Source of the DNA: Bacteroidia bacterium
GTDB taxonomy: Bacteria > Bacteroidota > Ignavibacteria > SZUA-365
Reading direction: 5' to 3'
Length of the DNA stretch: 64,000 nt
Assembly: GCA_027493955.1 (NCBI GenBank)
Contig: JAOSJT010000001.1
Location: forward strand, 2,467,131 to 2,531,130
Part shown: positions 25,761 through 33,487 of the stretch, one piece after another
Numbering within the stretch: the stretch's first letter is position 1
How the letters are laid out: each line of letters starts with the position of its first letter
Position numbers and translations under genes: made by a program
The notes under the pieces: generated by a model
Told to the model about the DNA's origin: nothing
Databases searched by the model: none
What the model saw: only the letters and a program-made list of their open reading frames with translations

Positions 25761-25792
25761 CTATATAGACACTGTCGCGCAGAGTCGGTTAC
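25761..25792 (-). promoter_or_regulatory. Candidate ECF sigma promoter (autoregulatory)
   Basis: Read on the minus strand: TGTAAC (GTAAC at 25792-25788), a 17-nt spacer, then GTCTATA (starting 25770). This resembles ECF -35 (xxAAC) and -10 (GTC) elements. It lies 56-87 bp upstream of the sigma start codon at 25705, in the short gap after the rhomboid gene. A similar pair precedes the second sigma gene. Confidence 0.5.
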
Positions 25793-25804
25793 AAATTAGC
25801 ACGT

Positions 25805-26434
25805 TTAGCCGCCATTCAACAGCGTTGCAATCCCGGTCAAAAATATCTGCACTGACCGGGGATCGAGTATGACCGTGAGCAGCAGGCCCGAAAGTGCTCC
25901 GTACAGATGCACGTCGTGACCGACATTTCCCCACTGTCGCTTATTGCCCATAATGCTGACAAGCACAAACAGCACCGCAAATACGGGCCACGGCAAGGGA
26001 ATCGGCAGAAGAAAGATCATGACTTTCGCGCCCGGAAAATAGAGCATCCCGCTGAAAAACAGGGCGGAAACGGCGCCGGAAGCGCCCAGGGCGCTGTAAT
26101 GCGGATTATCCCGCTGTTTCCGTGTCGGGAGTATGGCGGCCGCCGCGACGCTCGCCAGGTAGAGCACGGCCAGTCGCGCGCTTCCCATCACGCTCTCCAG
26201 CGCAAAGCTTACGGAATACAACGCGATCATGTTGAATGCCAGATGAATGATATCAGCATGTATGAAACCGTAGCTGAAGAGGCGGTAGTACTCGCGTCTG
26301 CGGACAATATCCCATGGATACAGCAGTGCCGCGGCGCGAAACCGTTCCGAACGAAAGGCAAGAACGCTGGCCGCGATAGTGGCTGCCAGCAGTATCCAGG
26401 AAACAGGGAAGGCGGTAAATCCGGGATCGGCCAT
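25805..26434 (-). CDS. Rhomboid-family intramembrane serine protease
   Basis: 209-aa polytopic membrane protein with about six helices. Rhomboid catalytic features are present: HLAFNM (His64 and Asn68, oxyanion-side), GASG with the nucleophile Ser119, and VGHDVHLYGALSG with the general-base His176. WxR-like loop-1 residues are less clear. Rhomboids cut single-pass membrane proteins within or near their helix, preferring small or helix-breaking residues. The gene is immediately upstream of, and codirectional with, the ECF sigma/anti-sigma-barrel/serpin genes, making the Ala/Gly-rich helix of the anti-sigma protein a possible substrate (inference). Confidence 0.88.
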   Translation of the reverse strand: MADPGFTAFPVSWILLAATIAASVLAFRSERFRAAALLYPWDIVRRREYYRLFSYGFIHADIIHLAFNMIALYSVSFALESVMGSARLAVLYLASVAAAAILPTRKQRDNPHYSALGASGAVSALFFSGMLYFPGAKVMIFLLPIPLPWPVFAVLFVLVSIMGNKRQWGNVGHDVHLYGALSGLLLTVILDPRSVQIFLTGIATLLNGG

Positions 26435-26556
26435 GCGGTCTTCCGTCTTGTGTCGTGTTCAGTGTAAAGGTAACTTTTCTGTCGGTCATCTTCTCAACAC
26501 GGAATGCCGTCGTTCCGGTTCACACACCGCATTCTGCAGTACGAAAGGTCCTTCGC

Positions 26557-27042
26557 ATGGATACGTTGTCGCAACTGAAAAAAACCTTTGTCTGGAATAC
26601 CCTGGCCAACAAGCGCGTACTCGCCGCAATCGAAGAAGCTGCAGCGGATGCGGCTGTGGTGACCTTGCTCTCGCACGCACTCATGGCCGAGTACATCTGG
26701 TTCCTGCGCATCGAGGGCTTCGACACCACCACGCGTGAGGTGTGGCCGGCGTTGAGTCCGGCCGAATGCCGTGAACGCTGCGGCGAAAATGACGCCATCA
26801 TCAGCGCGTATCTCACCAGTGCATCGGAGGCGGAACTGGCGCGGGACGTTTCATACAAGAACAGCCGGGGAGACGCGTTCACGACCTCCGTTGCCGATAT
26901 CCTGACCCACGTCACGCATCACTCCGCCTATCACAGGGCGCAGATCAACCGGCGACTGCGCGAGTGCGGCGCGAAACCTGCGGTGGTGGACTTCATCTCC
27001 TTCGCACGCGGCGAATGGCCTGAAACCGGCGTGCAGGGCTGA
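26557..27042 (+). CDS. DinB-family protein (second paralogue)
   Basis: 161-aa DinB-like four-helix-bundle protein. Probable metal ligands are His in LSHALMAEYIW and the THHSAYHRAQINRRL helix, followed by the common VDFISFARGE ending. The start at 26557 follows a GAAAGG ribosome-binding sequence; the longer upstream frame has no support. It differs clearly from the DinB gene at 21591 and most resembles the YfiT/damage-inducible type in outline. It converges on the alkaline phosphatase gene with a 67-bp gap. Activity unknown. Confidence 0.85.
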   Translation: MDTLSQLKKTFVWNTLANKRVLAAIEEAAADAAVVTLLSHALMAEYIWFLRIEGFDTTTREVWPALSPAECRERCGENDAIISAYLTSASEAELARDVSYKNSRGDAFTTSVADILTHVTHHSAYHRAQINRRLRECGAKPAVVDFISFARGEWPETGVQG

Positions 27043-27109
27043 GTATTCCACGAACAGCGGCTGACGGTGTCATGGTAGCGGCCTCGCACTGCTTCGCCGG
27101 ACTGCCGGA

Positions 27110-28210
27110 TCACGGTGTACCTTCGAAGGCTTTGTCACCGAGGCAGTGGAACAGCTTTCTGGCCAGTTCGTCGTTGCGCTGAATACCACCGAAACGCTCC
27201 GCACCCGGTCCGTAAGCGAGCACGGGGACAAGTCCGCCGCTGTGTTCCTTGTGCAGCCATTGGCCTTGCATGTCCGATCCATCGGGATTCGTACCCATGA
27301 CTCCGAGTCCGCCGGTTTCATGATCGGCGGTCACAACGATGAGTGTGTTACCGTCCTTCGCGGCGAAATCCAGCGCAATTCTGACCGCGTTGTCGAAATC
27401 GAGCAGTTCGTCACGTGTCCGTGCAAAATCGTTGTCGTGGCAGGCCCAATCAATTTGCGATCCTTCGAGCATGAGCACGAAGCCGTGTTCCTTTTTCGAC
27501 AACAATCGCAGCGCTTCGCCAAGCATTTCGGCAGACGTCGGCTTCCGCCCCGGAGCCGGAGCAGTGCCGTCGTTCGCCGTGAGCCAGATGGCCTTGTCGC
27601 TGCCGTCGGCAGGCGGATTCTGTGTAACGGACACAGTGTATCCTTTATTCTGCATTTCGGATAAAAGATTACGGCCATCGGTGCGCTTGCCACCCTGCCC
27701 TTCAGGCAAAAACCATTGACGTCCGCCTCCAAAAATGACGTCTGCACCGGACGCTGCCATCTGTTCCGCGATGTCGAATTCCAGTTTCCTTGAGGACACA
27801 TGCGCCAGGAAGGATGCCGGCGTGGCATGCGTCACCGAGCTGGTTGCTATAACGCCCACCGCCTTCCCGAGGTCACGGGCAAATTCCAGGAGGGTCTGTG
27901 CGGGCTTTCCGTCGGATCGCAGTCCTACCGACGCGTTGTTGGTGCGATAACCGGTGCTCAACGCCGTTCCTCCGGCCGCCGATTCCGTGACAAAATGTGT
28001 CGCGGACTGTGTCGCGCTCAATCCCGCCACGGGAAATTCGAGAACCGCCGCACCGGGCTTCGCCAGCACCAGAGCACTCAACTGCCCTGTACCCATGCCG
28101 TCGCCGATCATGAAGATGATGTTTCCGGGCTGCTCTCGCTGTGCGGTGACAATTGCAAGCGGAAGGAGCAGCAAGTGAACAATATGAATGACTCGATATC
28201 TGCCTCTCAT
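27110..28210 (-). CDS. Alkaline phosphatase
   Basis: 366-aa exported phosphomonoesterase of the PhoA superfamily. The N-terminus MRGRYRVIHIVHLLLLPLAIVTAQ is a signal peptide. NIIFMIGDGMG gives the first metal ligand Asp. VTESAAGGTALSTG holds the nucleophile Ser, with Glu in place of the common Asp next to it. LMLEGSQIDWACHDND and VVTADHETGG supply the zinc ligands. Slightly shorter than E. coli PhoA but complete. It likely releases phosphate in the periplasm. The redoxin gene upstream ends 43 bp away on the same strand; no Pho box could be identified with confidence. Confidence 0.9.
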   Translation of the reverse strand: MRGRYRVIHIVHLLLLPLAIVTAQREQPGNIIFMIGDGMGTGQLSALVLAKPGAAVLEFPVAGLSATQSATHFVTESAAGGTALSTGYRTNNASVGLRSDGKPAQTLLEFARDLGKAVGVIATSSVTHATPASFLAHVSSRKLEFDIAEQMAASGADVIFGGGRQWFLPEGQGGKRTDGRNLLSEMQNKGYTVSVTQNPPADGSDKAIWLTANDGTAPAPGRKPTSAEMLGEALRLLSKKEHGFVLMLEGSQIDWACHDNDFARTRDELLDFDNAVRIALDFAAKDGNTLIVVTADHETGGLGVMGTNPDGSDMQGQWLHKEHSGGLVPVLAYGPGAERFGGIQRNDELARKLFHCLGDKAFEGTP

Positions 28211-28253
28211 TCGAAAATCTCCATGACATCATTGCTTAATCGCATCGGTACGC

Positions 28254-28925
28254 TTACACATCGCTCTCGTTCTGACGGACAATCGCGCAGCCCGGAGCGG
28301 GACGCTCGCTCACCAGCAGAGGGCGTCCGTCGAGCAGTGTGTCCAGGGCCAGCGAGAGGCTGGGATGCGTCATGTGCGCGCCCAGCTTTTCATCGTCAAT
28401 CTGTCCGTGATAACGCAGCTTCCATGCGGCATCGAAGACGAACACCTCGGGTGTAACCGCAGCGCCGAGCGCATCCGCCGCCGCTCCGTGTTCGTCGCGA
28501 TACACCGGCAACGGGTACTTTCTCCGGGTGATATACCGCTGCATGCCATCGATGTTTTCGTTCGCACTGGAATGGATGGCGGCGAAGGCCACGCCCCTGC
28601 CCTCATACTGCGTGCGCAGTGTTTTGAGACGATCGATATATCCGTCGGAGCAGGGACACAGGTAGGAGCAAAACACCAGCACCGTGAAGCGCTGTCCCGC
28701 GAGTTCGTGCAGCATGACGGGAGTGCGTGCAAGCGAGAGGAGCGCGAGGTCTTCCACGACGATTCCGTGCAAAGCGGATGGCGAGGAAACGGAATCGTCC
28801 TCGCACACCATAGGCGTTTCCGTACCCGGCGTCCCTTCGGGCACGGAGAACCACGAAAATGCGACGATAAGCACAGCCGCCAGAACAAGCAGTGCGAGCA
28901 GAGAAAAAAGCAGTTTCCGGGTCAT
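28254..28925 (-). CDS. Membrane-anchored redoxin (AhpC/TSA-thioredoxin fold)
   Basis: 223-aa protein with an N-terminal membrane anchor (LLFSLLALLVLAAVLIVAF) and a periplasmic thioredoxin-like domain. The active region FCSYLCPCSDGYIDRL has Cys residues in a CxxxCPC arrangement, reminiscent of SCO1 and redoxin proteins more than of classic CxxC thioredoxins. GVAFAAIHSS and TPEVFVFDAAWKLRYHGQIDD match the redoxin fold, including the cis-Pro. Start 28925 is one base after the stop of the DUF192 gene, giving tight coupling. Possible roles are disulfide exchange or metal/cytochrome assembly in the envelope; none is proven. Confidence 0.8.
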   Translation of the reverse strand: MTRKLLFSLLALLVLAAVLIVAFSWFSVPEGTPGTETPMVCEDDSVSSPSALHGIVVEDLALLSLARTPVMLHELAGQRFTVLVFCSYLCPCSDGYIDRLKTLRTQYEGRGVAFAAIHSSANENIDGMQRYITRRKYPLPVYRDEHGAAADALGAAVTPEVFVFDAAWKLRYHGQIDDEKLGAHMTHPSLSLALDTLLDGRPLLVSERPAPGCAIVRQNESDV

Positions 28926-28926
28926 T

Positions 28927-29520
28927 TCACGTACCGCGCCTCGTCCATGACACCGATGCTCCCTCCACGATACCATGTCGCGCACAGAATCCGGCAATCA
29001 CCTCAATCACGTACTGCGCGGGTGCGGAGGAGGGGATGGATTCTTCGGAAAACGGCACGGTGTTGCGTCTGATCGTGACGATGCGCAGTGCAGAATTAAC
29101 GTACAAAATATCCAGAGGAAGCGGTGTGTTTGCCATCCAGAAAGACCGGTATTCTTCATTCGGAAAAAGGAACAGCATGCCCTGGCGCTCGCCCATGCGC
29201 GTACGGCCCATGAGTCCCTGTGTGCGTGCTTCCTCGCTTTCGGCGATCTCTACGGAGATTTCCACGAGATTTTGACCGGATGCATCCGTGAAACGCAGTG
29301 CAGCGTCATCGCGAAACACGATCTCGCCTGCTGGTGCTTTCCGCTCCGCCATCGCCTCGCGGGCTTCCTCGCCCGGTTTTGGGAGGATAAACTGCGAGAC
29401 GACGAGGAAAATCACGGCGAGAAAGAGGAGGATGCCTCCGATAACGATCAGCGGTGCGTACCGTCCGACTGCACCGCGGTTATTTGTGTGAGTTTTGCTT
29501 ACTTTTTTCATACCCAACAT
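28927..29520 (-). CDS. DUF192 family membrane-anchored protein
   Basis: 197 aa from the start at 29520 (an ATG at 29511 is equally possible). One N-terminal transmembrane segment (LIVIGGILLFLAVIFLVV) precedes a DUF192 domain with the standard features EEARTQGLMGRTRMGERQGMLFLF, FWMANTPLPLDILYV and PAQYVIEVIAGFCARHGI. DUF192 proteins are small beta-barrel, envelope-associated proteins of unknown biochemical role. Followed with one base between stop and start by the redoxin gene, so the two are surely cotranscribed. The upstream 450 bp contain no gene and should hold its promoter. Confidence 0.87.
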   Translation of the reverse strand: MLGMKKVSKTHTNNRGAVGRYAPLIVIGGILLFLAVIFLVVSQFILPKPGEEAREAMAERKAPAGEIVFRDDAALRFTDASGQNLVEISVEIAESEEARTQGLMGRTRMGERQGMLFLFPNEEYRSFWMANTPLPLDILYVNSALRIVTIRRNTVPFSEESIPSSAPAQYVIEVIAGFCARHGIVEGASVSWTRRGT

Positions 29521-29997
29521 CGTTCTCAATCGGCTGAAAGTCAAAAATAGTCATTTTCCCTGAAGAAGACGATACGGATACTCACGAAAGCGCCTGAGGG
29601 GCATGACAGACAGCATTGCGGCAGCGGCAAGTGCTCAGAAATGTACCGGCATCCTCGCATCGAACACAGCACCCCCAATTCGCTGCTCCTCGCTCCCGGC
29701 TGCTACGCGATGAACAGGCCCTTCCATGGAATGTTGAGGTAGTATTGCATGCACCAGTTCATTTCATCGGCAGCTTGCGGTGATTTCCGCGGCGGAAAGT
29801 CACATGAAGGCCCGTCGGACCAGAAAACGGTGTTGTGACAGACGCCGAAACGGAATGAAAATAATCTGCTTCTCCCTCTGATAATTGCCCTGAAAAATGT
29901 AACTTTCCCTACTCGGAAGCGGTCATTCAACCACGGTGATTTTTGCGGTTTTTCACCGGATTCCCAACAATTGCCGAGCTTAGACATCGATTGATTG
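29521..29997. other. Divergent intergenic region with ECF promoter candidate
   Basis: About 480 bp between the minus-strand DUF192 gene and the plus-strand sigma gene. Open frames inside it have no recognisable product. The only feature I can support is a GTAAC...GTCA promoter candidate at 29899-29925. The rest shows nothing notable. Confidence 0.5.
29899..29925 (+). promoter_or_regulatory. Candidate ECF sigma promoter of second sigma locus
   Basis: TGTAAC (GTAAC at 29899-29903), an 18-nt spacer, and GTCA (29922-29925), about 72 bp before the sigma ATG. It shares the GTAAC and GTC elements with the site upstream of the other sigma gene, with one extra spacer base. Confidence 0.4.
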
Positions 29998-30519
29998 ATG
30001 ACGGAACACGACAGGCGCTCGCGCTTCGATGCAATTTACGCCCAGTACGACCGGCGTGTTCTGGCCTATTGCGTGTACGTGCTGGGCGACAGAGACAAAG
30101 CGAACGACGTGTTTCAGGATGTGTTCATCAAGACGTACACGATGCTGCACACCATACGTGAGGAAGACAAAACCGCCAACTGGCTTTTTCGCATTGCGCG
30201 CAACGAATGTCTCAACGCGATGAAATCGAGACAACGTGACGACAGACGCAACATTGCGATAGACGACGATTTCGAAATCGCCCAGCCGCAGCCGCTTTCG
30301 ATGGACGATATCGATCAGACACAGCACCTGAATTGGGCCCTGGCACAGCTCTCTCCCGAGCACCGCGACGCCCTTCTGCTCGCCGAGTTCGAAGGCTTTT
30401 CCCTGAAGGAAATTGCCGAGATGACGGGAGCGACCGTTTCCAACGTAAAAGTGCGCATTCATCGCGCGAAACTCAGAATGCAGAAACTCCTCGAACCGAT
30501 ATTGCACAACAATGAATGA
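29998..30519 (+). CDS. ECF-type RNA polymerase sigma factor (second locus)
   Basis: 173-aa sigma-70 family factor with regions 2 and 4 only. Region 2: RFDAIYAQYDRRVLAYCVYV, DKANDVFQDVFIKTY, and ANWLFRIARNECLN. Region 4: LSPEHRDALLLAEFEGFSLKE and TVSNVKVRIHRAKLRMQ. The start is the ATG at 29998 in preference to the TTG just before it. The stop overlaps the anti-sigma gene start by 8 bp, the typical arrangement for a cognate sigma/anti-sigma pair. It is divergent in sequence from the first locus sigma but of the same general class. Confidence 0.92.
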   Translation: MTEHDRRSRFDAIYAQYDRRVLAYCVYVLGDRDKANDVFQDVFIKTYTMLHTIREEDKTANWLFRIARNECLNAMKSRQRDDRRNIAIDDDFEIAQPQPLSMDDIDQTQHLNWALAQLSPEHRDALLLAEFEGFSLKEIAEMTGATVSNVKVRIHRAKLRMQKLLEPILHNNE

Positions 30520-31228
30520 ACGCATCCACGAACTGATCATCGGCTACCTGCACGGAGGCAACACCCCCGAACAGGACAAAGAGCTGTTTGATGCATGCAG
30601 CATGCATCCCGAGACCGCAGAACATCTGCGCATGCAGATCATGCTTTCGCTCAAACTCCGCGGCCTGAGGGAACAGACACAGGTTCCCGCCGATCTGAGA
30701 AACGACCTGCTGCTCCGCGTGAACGAACTGCAGGCCGGACGGGAAGCCGCGATGCCGCCAGCTCCCGTTGCGAGCCTCGCTCCCCGCCGCTTCGGCTGGG
30801 CACACATGTTCGGCAGCGCTCTGGCAGCGGGTGCCGCCGTCTGGATGCTCTTCTTCTTCGTGACCGAGAGCGATATCCCCGTATCGAACGCGGGCATCAT
30901 CGATACGCTGCGCGTTGTGGAACGAGACACGGTCGTGCAAACCCGTGATATTGTGCGTCCGGTGTACATCACACGCACCGCGGAGCAGGCACGTCCCGAC
31001 GATGCGGCGGCGGAAGACATGCCTGCGCTCACCGACAGACCGGTCGCTCCGGACGCCGTCACACCCGACATCCCGTCCGTACTCGAAGATGTGAGTTACG
31101 CGGAGGTGCAGCCGTTGCGCGAGCTGCAGCGCCAGGCAAAGGTGAGCCAGTATCTCCAACAGTACAACGCCATGCTGGCCTCGGTAGAGTCGGTTCAGCT
31201 CACTTCACGGGACAGAGTCTCACAGTAA
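30512..31228 (+). CDS. Single-pass anti-sigma factor
   Basis: 238-aa protein. Residues 1-75 form a helical, acidic cytoplasmic domain (ELIIGYLHGGNTPEQDKEL) similar in pattern to the start of the 463-aa anti-sigma/barrel protein at 23724. No zinc-finger HxxxCxxC is seen. Residues about 97-117 are the inner-membrane helix (FGSALAAGAAVWMLFFFV). The periplasmic tail has VVERDTVVQTRD repeats and a C-terminal helical stretch (RELQRQAKVSQYLQQY). It overlaps the sigma gene by 8 bp and precedes the barrel gene by 6 bp. It presumably sequesters the sigma factor at the membrane and senses the neighbouring envelope proteins (inference). Confidence 0.82.
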   Translation: MNERIHELIIGYLHGGNTPEQDKELFDACSMHPETAEHLRMQIMLSLKLRGLREQTQVPADLRNDLLLRVNELQAGREAAMPPAPVASLAPRRFGWAHMFGSALAAGAAVWMLFFFVTESDIPVSNAGIIDTLRVVERDTVVQTRDIVRPVYITRTAEQARPDDAAAEDMPALTDRPVAPDAVTPDIPSVLEDVSYAEVQPLRELQRQAKVSQYLQQYNAMLASVESVQLTSRDRVSQ

Positions 31229-31234
31229 AGCAAG

Positions 31235-32734
31235 ATGACGAGAGCTTCCCGATATACGGCGCTGACAATTCTGCTGCTCACGGCCATGAATCTGCATTCG
31301 TTGAAATCGCAGGACATAAGCCGCTACAGTGTTTCGGACGGCGGCGAGCTCTTCAAACGCGAAGTGCAGCAGGCCTTGCGCACTGCTGCCGGGAATCCCG
31401 CGCTGCCGCGGCTGGATTGTGCCGTCGAGTATCTGCGCCGCGATACCGGGAATGAAATCGTCTACCGACGCGGACCGATCGAGCTGCACCTCTCGGGCAT
31501 TCCGACAAAGGAAAGCGGAACGGTCTCATCAGGTGGCGCACCAGCGTCCGCGGAGCAGGCACCGCCAAATTTCCTTGGGGGCATGCTGCTCGATCTGCCG
31601 CGGGCGGGAGAAACAACGGAGGATCTTGCCCTGAATCCTGACGGCCATCGCTACATGCTCCGTGTCGCGATTGTCCCGGAGAGCTACGCGGCCTCCGTCC
31701 TGCGCGCGCGCGTCATTCTGGAGCGCGCAGTAGTCATCGAACGCGGAGACAGTGTGCGGGTCATCAACAGCGAAGTGTTTTCGCGTCCCGTCGAACTGGA
31801 AGGCAATCTCCCGCTCAAATTCGATCTCCCCCCCTGGGATGCCCTCGCGTCGGACGGCCGACCCTTGCTGCCGACGGCGCTGTCCGAGGCCGTACTGCTC
31901 ACACTCGAAACACCGCGACATTTCGCTCTCGCGCCGAATTTTCCGGAGCCGTTCAACGGCCGCACACTCATCAGTTACGCGGTGCCTACTCAAAGTTATG
32001 TCCGGCTGGCCATACGCTTACAGGGGGAGGAGCAGGTACTCGACGAAGGACAGCGCGAAGCTGGGGTATACGATGTCGCATGGAACAGCGGAAATATTCC
32101 CGACGGGAACTACACCGCCGTACTCGAAGCACAAAACGCGAACGGTGCCGCACTGTACCGCGACGAACGTCCGATGACGAAGAGCGCCTCCGTTCCCGAT
32201 ATGGCGCAGAGACCATCCACAGTATCCAGTGTACCATCGGTCACCGCTGCCCTCTACCCGCAGGAGTACAAACTGTTTTCCGCAGGCATTGAGAGCGGTC
32301 TCTCGTATCAATTCCCCGCGGATCAGGCGAAAGGTTTCCGCAACATGTTCACGCACATGGCCTTCCGTGCCGGGATGCGTGTGACACGCTGGATGGAAGT
32401 CGGCATCGTCGCCGGACAGGATGCGTTTCACGAGTATCCGGCGAATAATGTCGATATCGAGAAGATCTCCGATTTCGGTGGTGTCGTGGCCTGGACGTAC
32501 GGCTACGCAGGCCCCTATGTGCGCCTCCTGGCGTCGTCAGGCGCACTCATGCCTTTCGTACAGGCATCCGCCGTCTGGAGCGATGCCGCCGCCGGAGCCG
32601 AAGTCACCGCCGGCTTGCGCGCTGCGCTGCTGCCGCAGATCGAGGCGTATATCGGTCCGAGTCTCTTCTCGCATTTCCGCAGCGAAGTCAGCACGAAAGT
32701 CGGATTGCACTATGGCATGACGGTCCGTTTCTGA
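31235..32734 (+). CDS. Outer-membrane-barrel protein with FlgD-like Ig domain, anti-sigma partner
   Basis: 499-aa exported protein. The signal peptide is within residues 1-30 (LTILLLTAMNLHSLKSQ). The middle part carries a FlgD-type Ig-like module starting APNFPEPFNGRTLISYAV and ending IPDGNYTAVLEAQN. The last about 170 residues alternate in beta-strand pattern (MAFRAGMRVTRWMEVGIVAG) and end KVGLHYGMTVRF, a C-terminal beta-signal. That barrel-like part resembles the C-terminal domain of the anti-sigma/barrel fusion at 23724 (compare MALSAVYKATEHHAFGFEYG). Spacing of 6 bp to the anti-sigma gene and a one-base overlap with the next lipoprotein gene indicate one operon. Likely the outer-membrane sensor of the split system (inference). 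Confidence 0.78.
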   Translation: MTRASRYTALTILLLTAMNLHSLKSQDISRYSVSDGGELFKREVQQALRTAAGNPALPRLDCAVEYLRRDTGNEIVYRRGPIELHLSGIPTKESGTVSSGGAPASAEQAPPNFLGGMLLDLPRAGETTEDLALNPDGHRYMLRVAIVPESYAASVLRARVILERAVVIERGDSVRVINSEVFSRPVELEGNLPLKFDLPPWDALASDGRPLLPTALSEAVLLTLETPRHFALAPNFPEPFNGRTLISYAVPTQSYVRLAIRLQGEEQVLDEGQREAGVYDVAWNSGNIPDGNYTAVLEAQNANGAALYRDERPMTKSASVPDMAQRPSTVSSVPSVTAALYPQEYKLFSAGIESGLSYQFPADQAKGFRNMFTHMAFRAGMRVTRWMEVGIVAGQDAFHEYPANNVDIEKISDFGGVVAWTYGYAGPYVRLLASSGALMPFVQASAVWSDAAAGAEVTAGLRAALLPQIEAYIGPSLFSHFRSEVSTKVGLHYGMTVRF

Positions 32735-33384
32735 TGCCGCGCACACTCCACCATATCGCCGCAATGCTCATCGGGTTGTTCCTGCTTGCTTCGTGCGACT
32801 TCCCGGCCGATCCCCCATTGAAAACGCTGGACGGTACCATCACGCCGCCTGTGGCGGACACCGTGCGCACGCTGCTGCGGCTGACCGGCGAGGAGAGATG
32901 GACCTATCTCGTGGATCCGCGCAACCGACCGTTGAGCACTCCGCGCACCGTCTCTCCGCGCAAACTCGAAAAAGATGGTTTCGAATTTTATTATCTGCCG
33001 TACTTCTATATCAGCGGCGGCCCCCTCCCGAACGTGTTCGCGTTCCCGTCGCTTCTGCGCAACGACACGCTGGGTCTGGCGTTTTATCAACCTCTCATCG
33101 CCGAGGATACCACGCGCCTTTCCCGCCAGCCGAAGTTCATGTTCCGCCTTCCCTATCCCGCGAGAAAGGGGAGCACGTCCCACGGTGGTGATTATCGCGT
33201 CGTGTGCACGCACACAGACACCATGATGACCATTCTTTCGAGCGGGATACAGATTCCCACTCACCGCTACGAGGTTTGGCGAGGCAGCTTCCCCTCACAT
33301 GTATTCTACGTCATCCCCGGCGTCGCGCTGCTGCGTATTGTGGTGGAGGATATGACCTACCACACCGTCGGCTGGTCGCTCTGA
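32734..33384 (+). CDS. Predicted lipoprotein of ECF sigma operon
   Basis: 216-aa hypothetical protein with a lipoprotein signal (MLIGLFLLASCDFP; lipidated Cys21). The mature part is beta-rich, with no family I recognise. It contains YYLPYFYISGG and ends with a hydrophobic strand (HVFYVIPGVALLRIVVED). ATG shares one base with the preceding TGA stop (TGATG), so it is translationally coupled to the barrel protein and is the last gene of the sigma/anti-sigma/barrel operon. Its counterpart position in the other locus is occupied by the serpin lipoprotein, which suggests an envelope accessory role but no sequence similarity is apparent. Confidence 0.75.
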   Translation: MPRTLHHIAAMLIGLFLLASCDFPADPPLKTLDGTITPPVADTVRTLLRLTGEERWTYLVDPRNRPLSTPRTVSPRKLEKDGFEFYYLPYFYISGGPLPNVFAFPSLLRNDTLGLAFYQPLIAEDTTRLSRQPKFMFRLPYPARKGSTSHGGDYRVVCTHTDTMMTILSSGIQIPTHRYEVWRGSFPSHVFYVIPGVALLRIVVEDMTYHTVGWSL

Positions 33385-33487
33385 ACTTCGCCTCCTGTGG
33401 CATGAGGATCAGTGCGAGGGATGTCGTACGACCTCCGCTTCCCCCCCCTCGGATTCCACAGCTCGCCGAATTTCTCCATATTGGAGC

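Noticed and set aside
26470-26495. GTAAC element upstream of the second DinB gene
   Set aside because: It resembles the -35 of the ECF candidates, but no GTC element lies at 16-18 bp, so it is not called a promoter.
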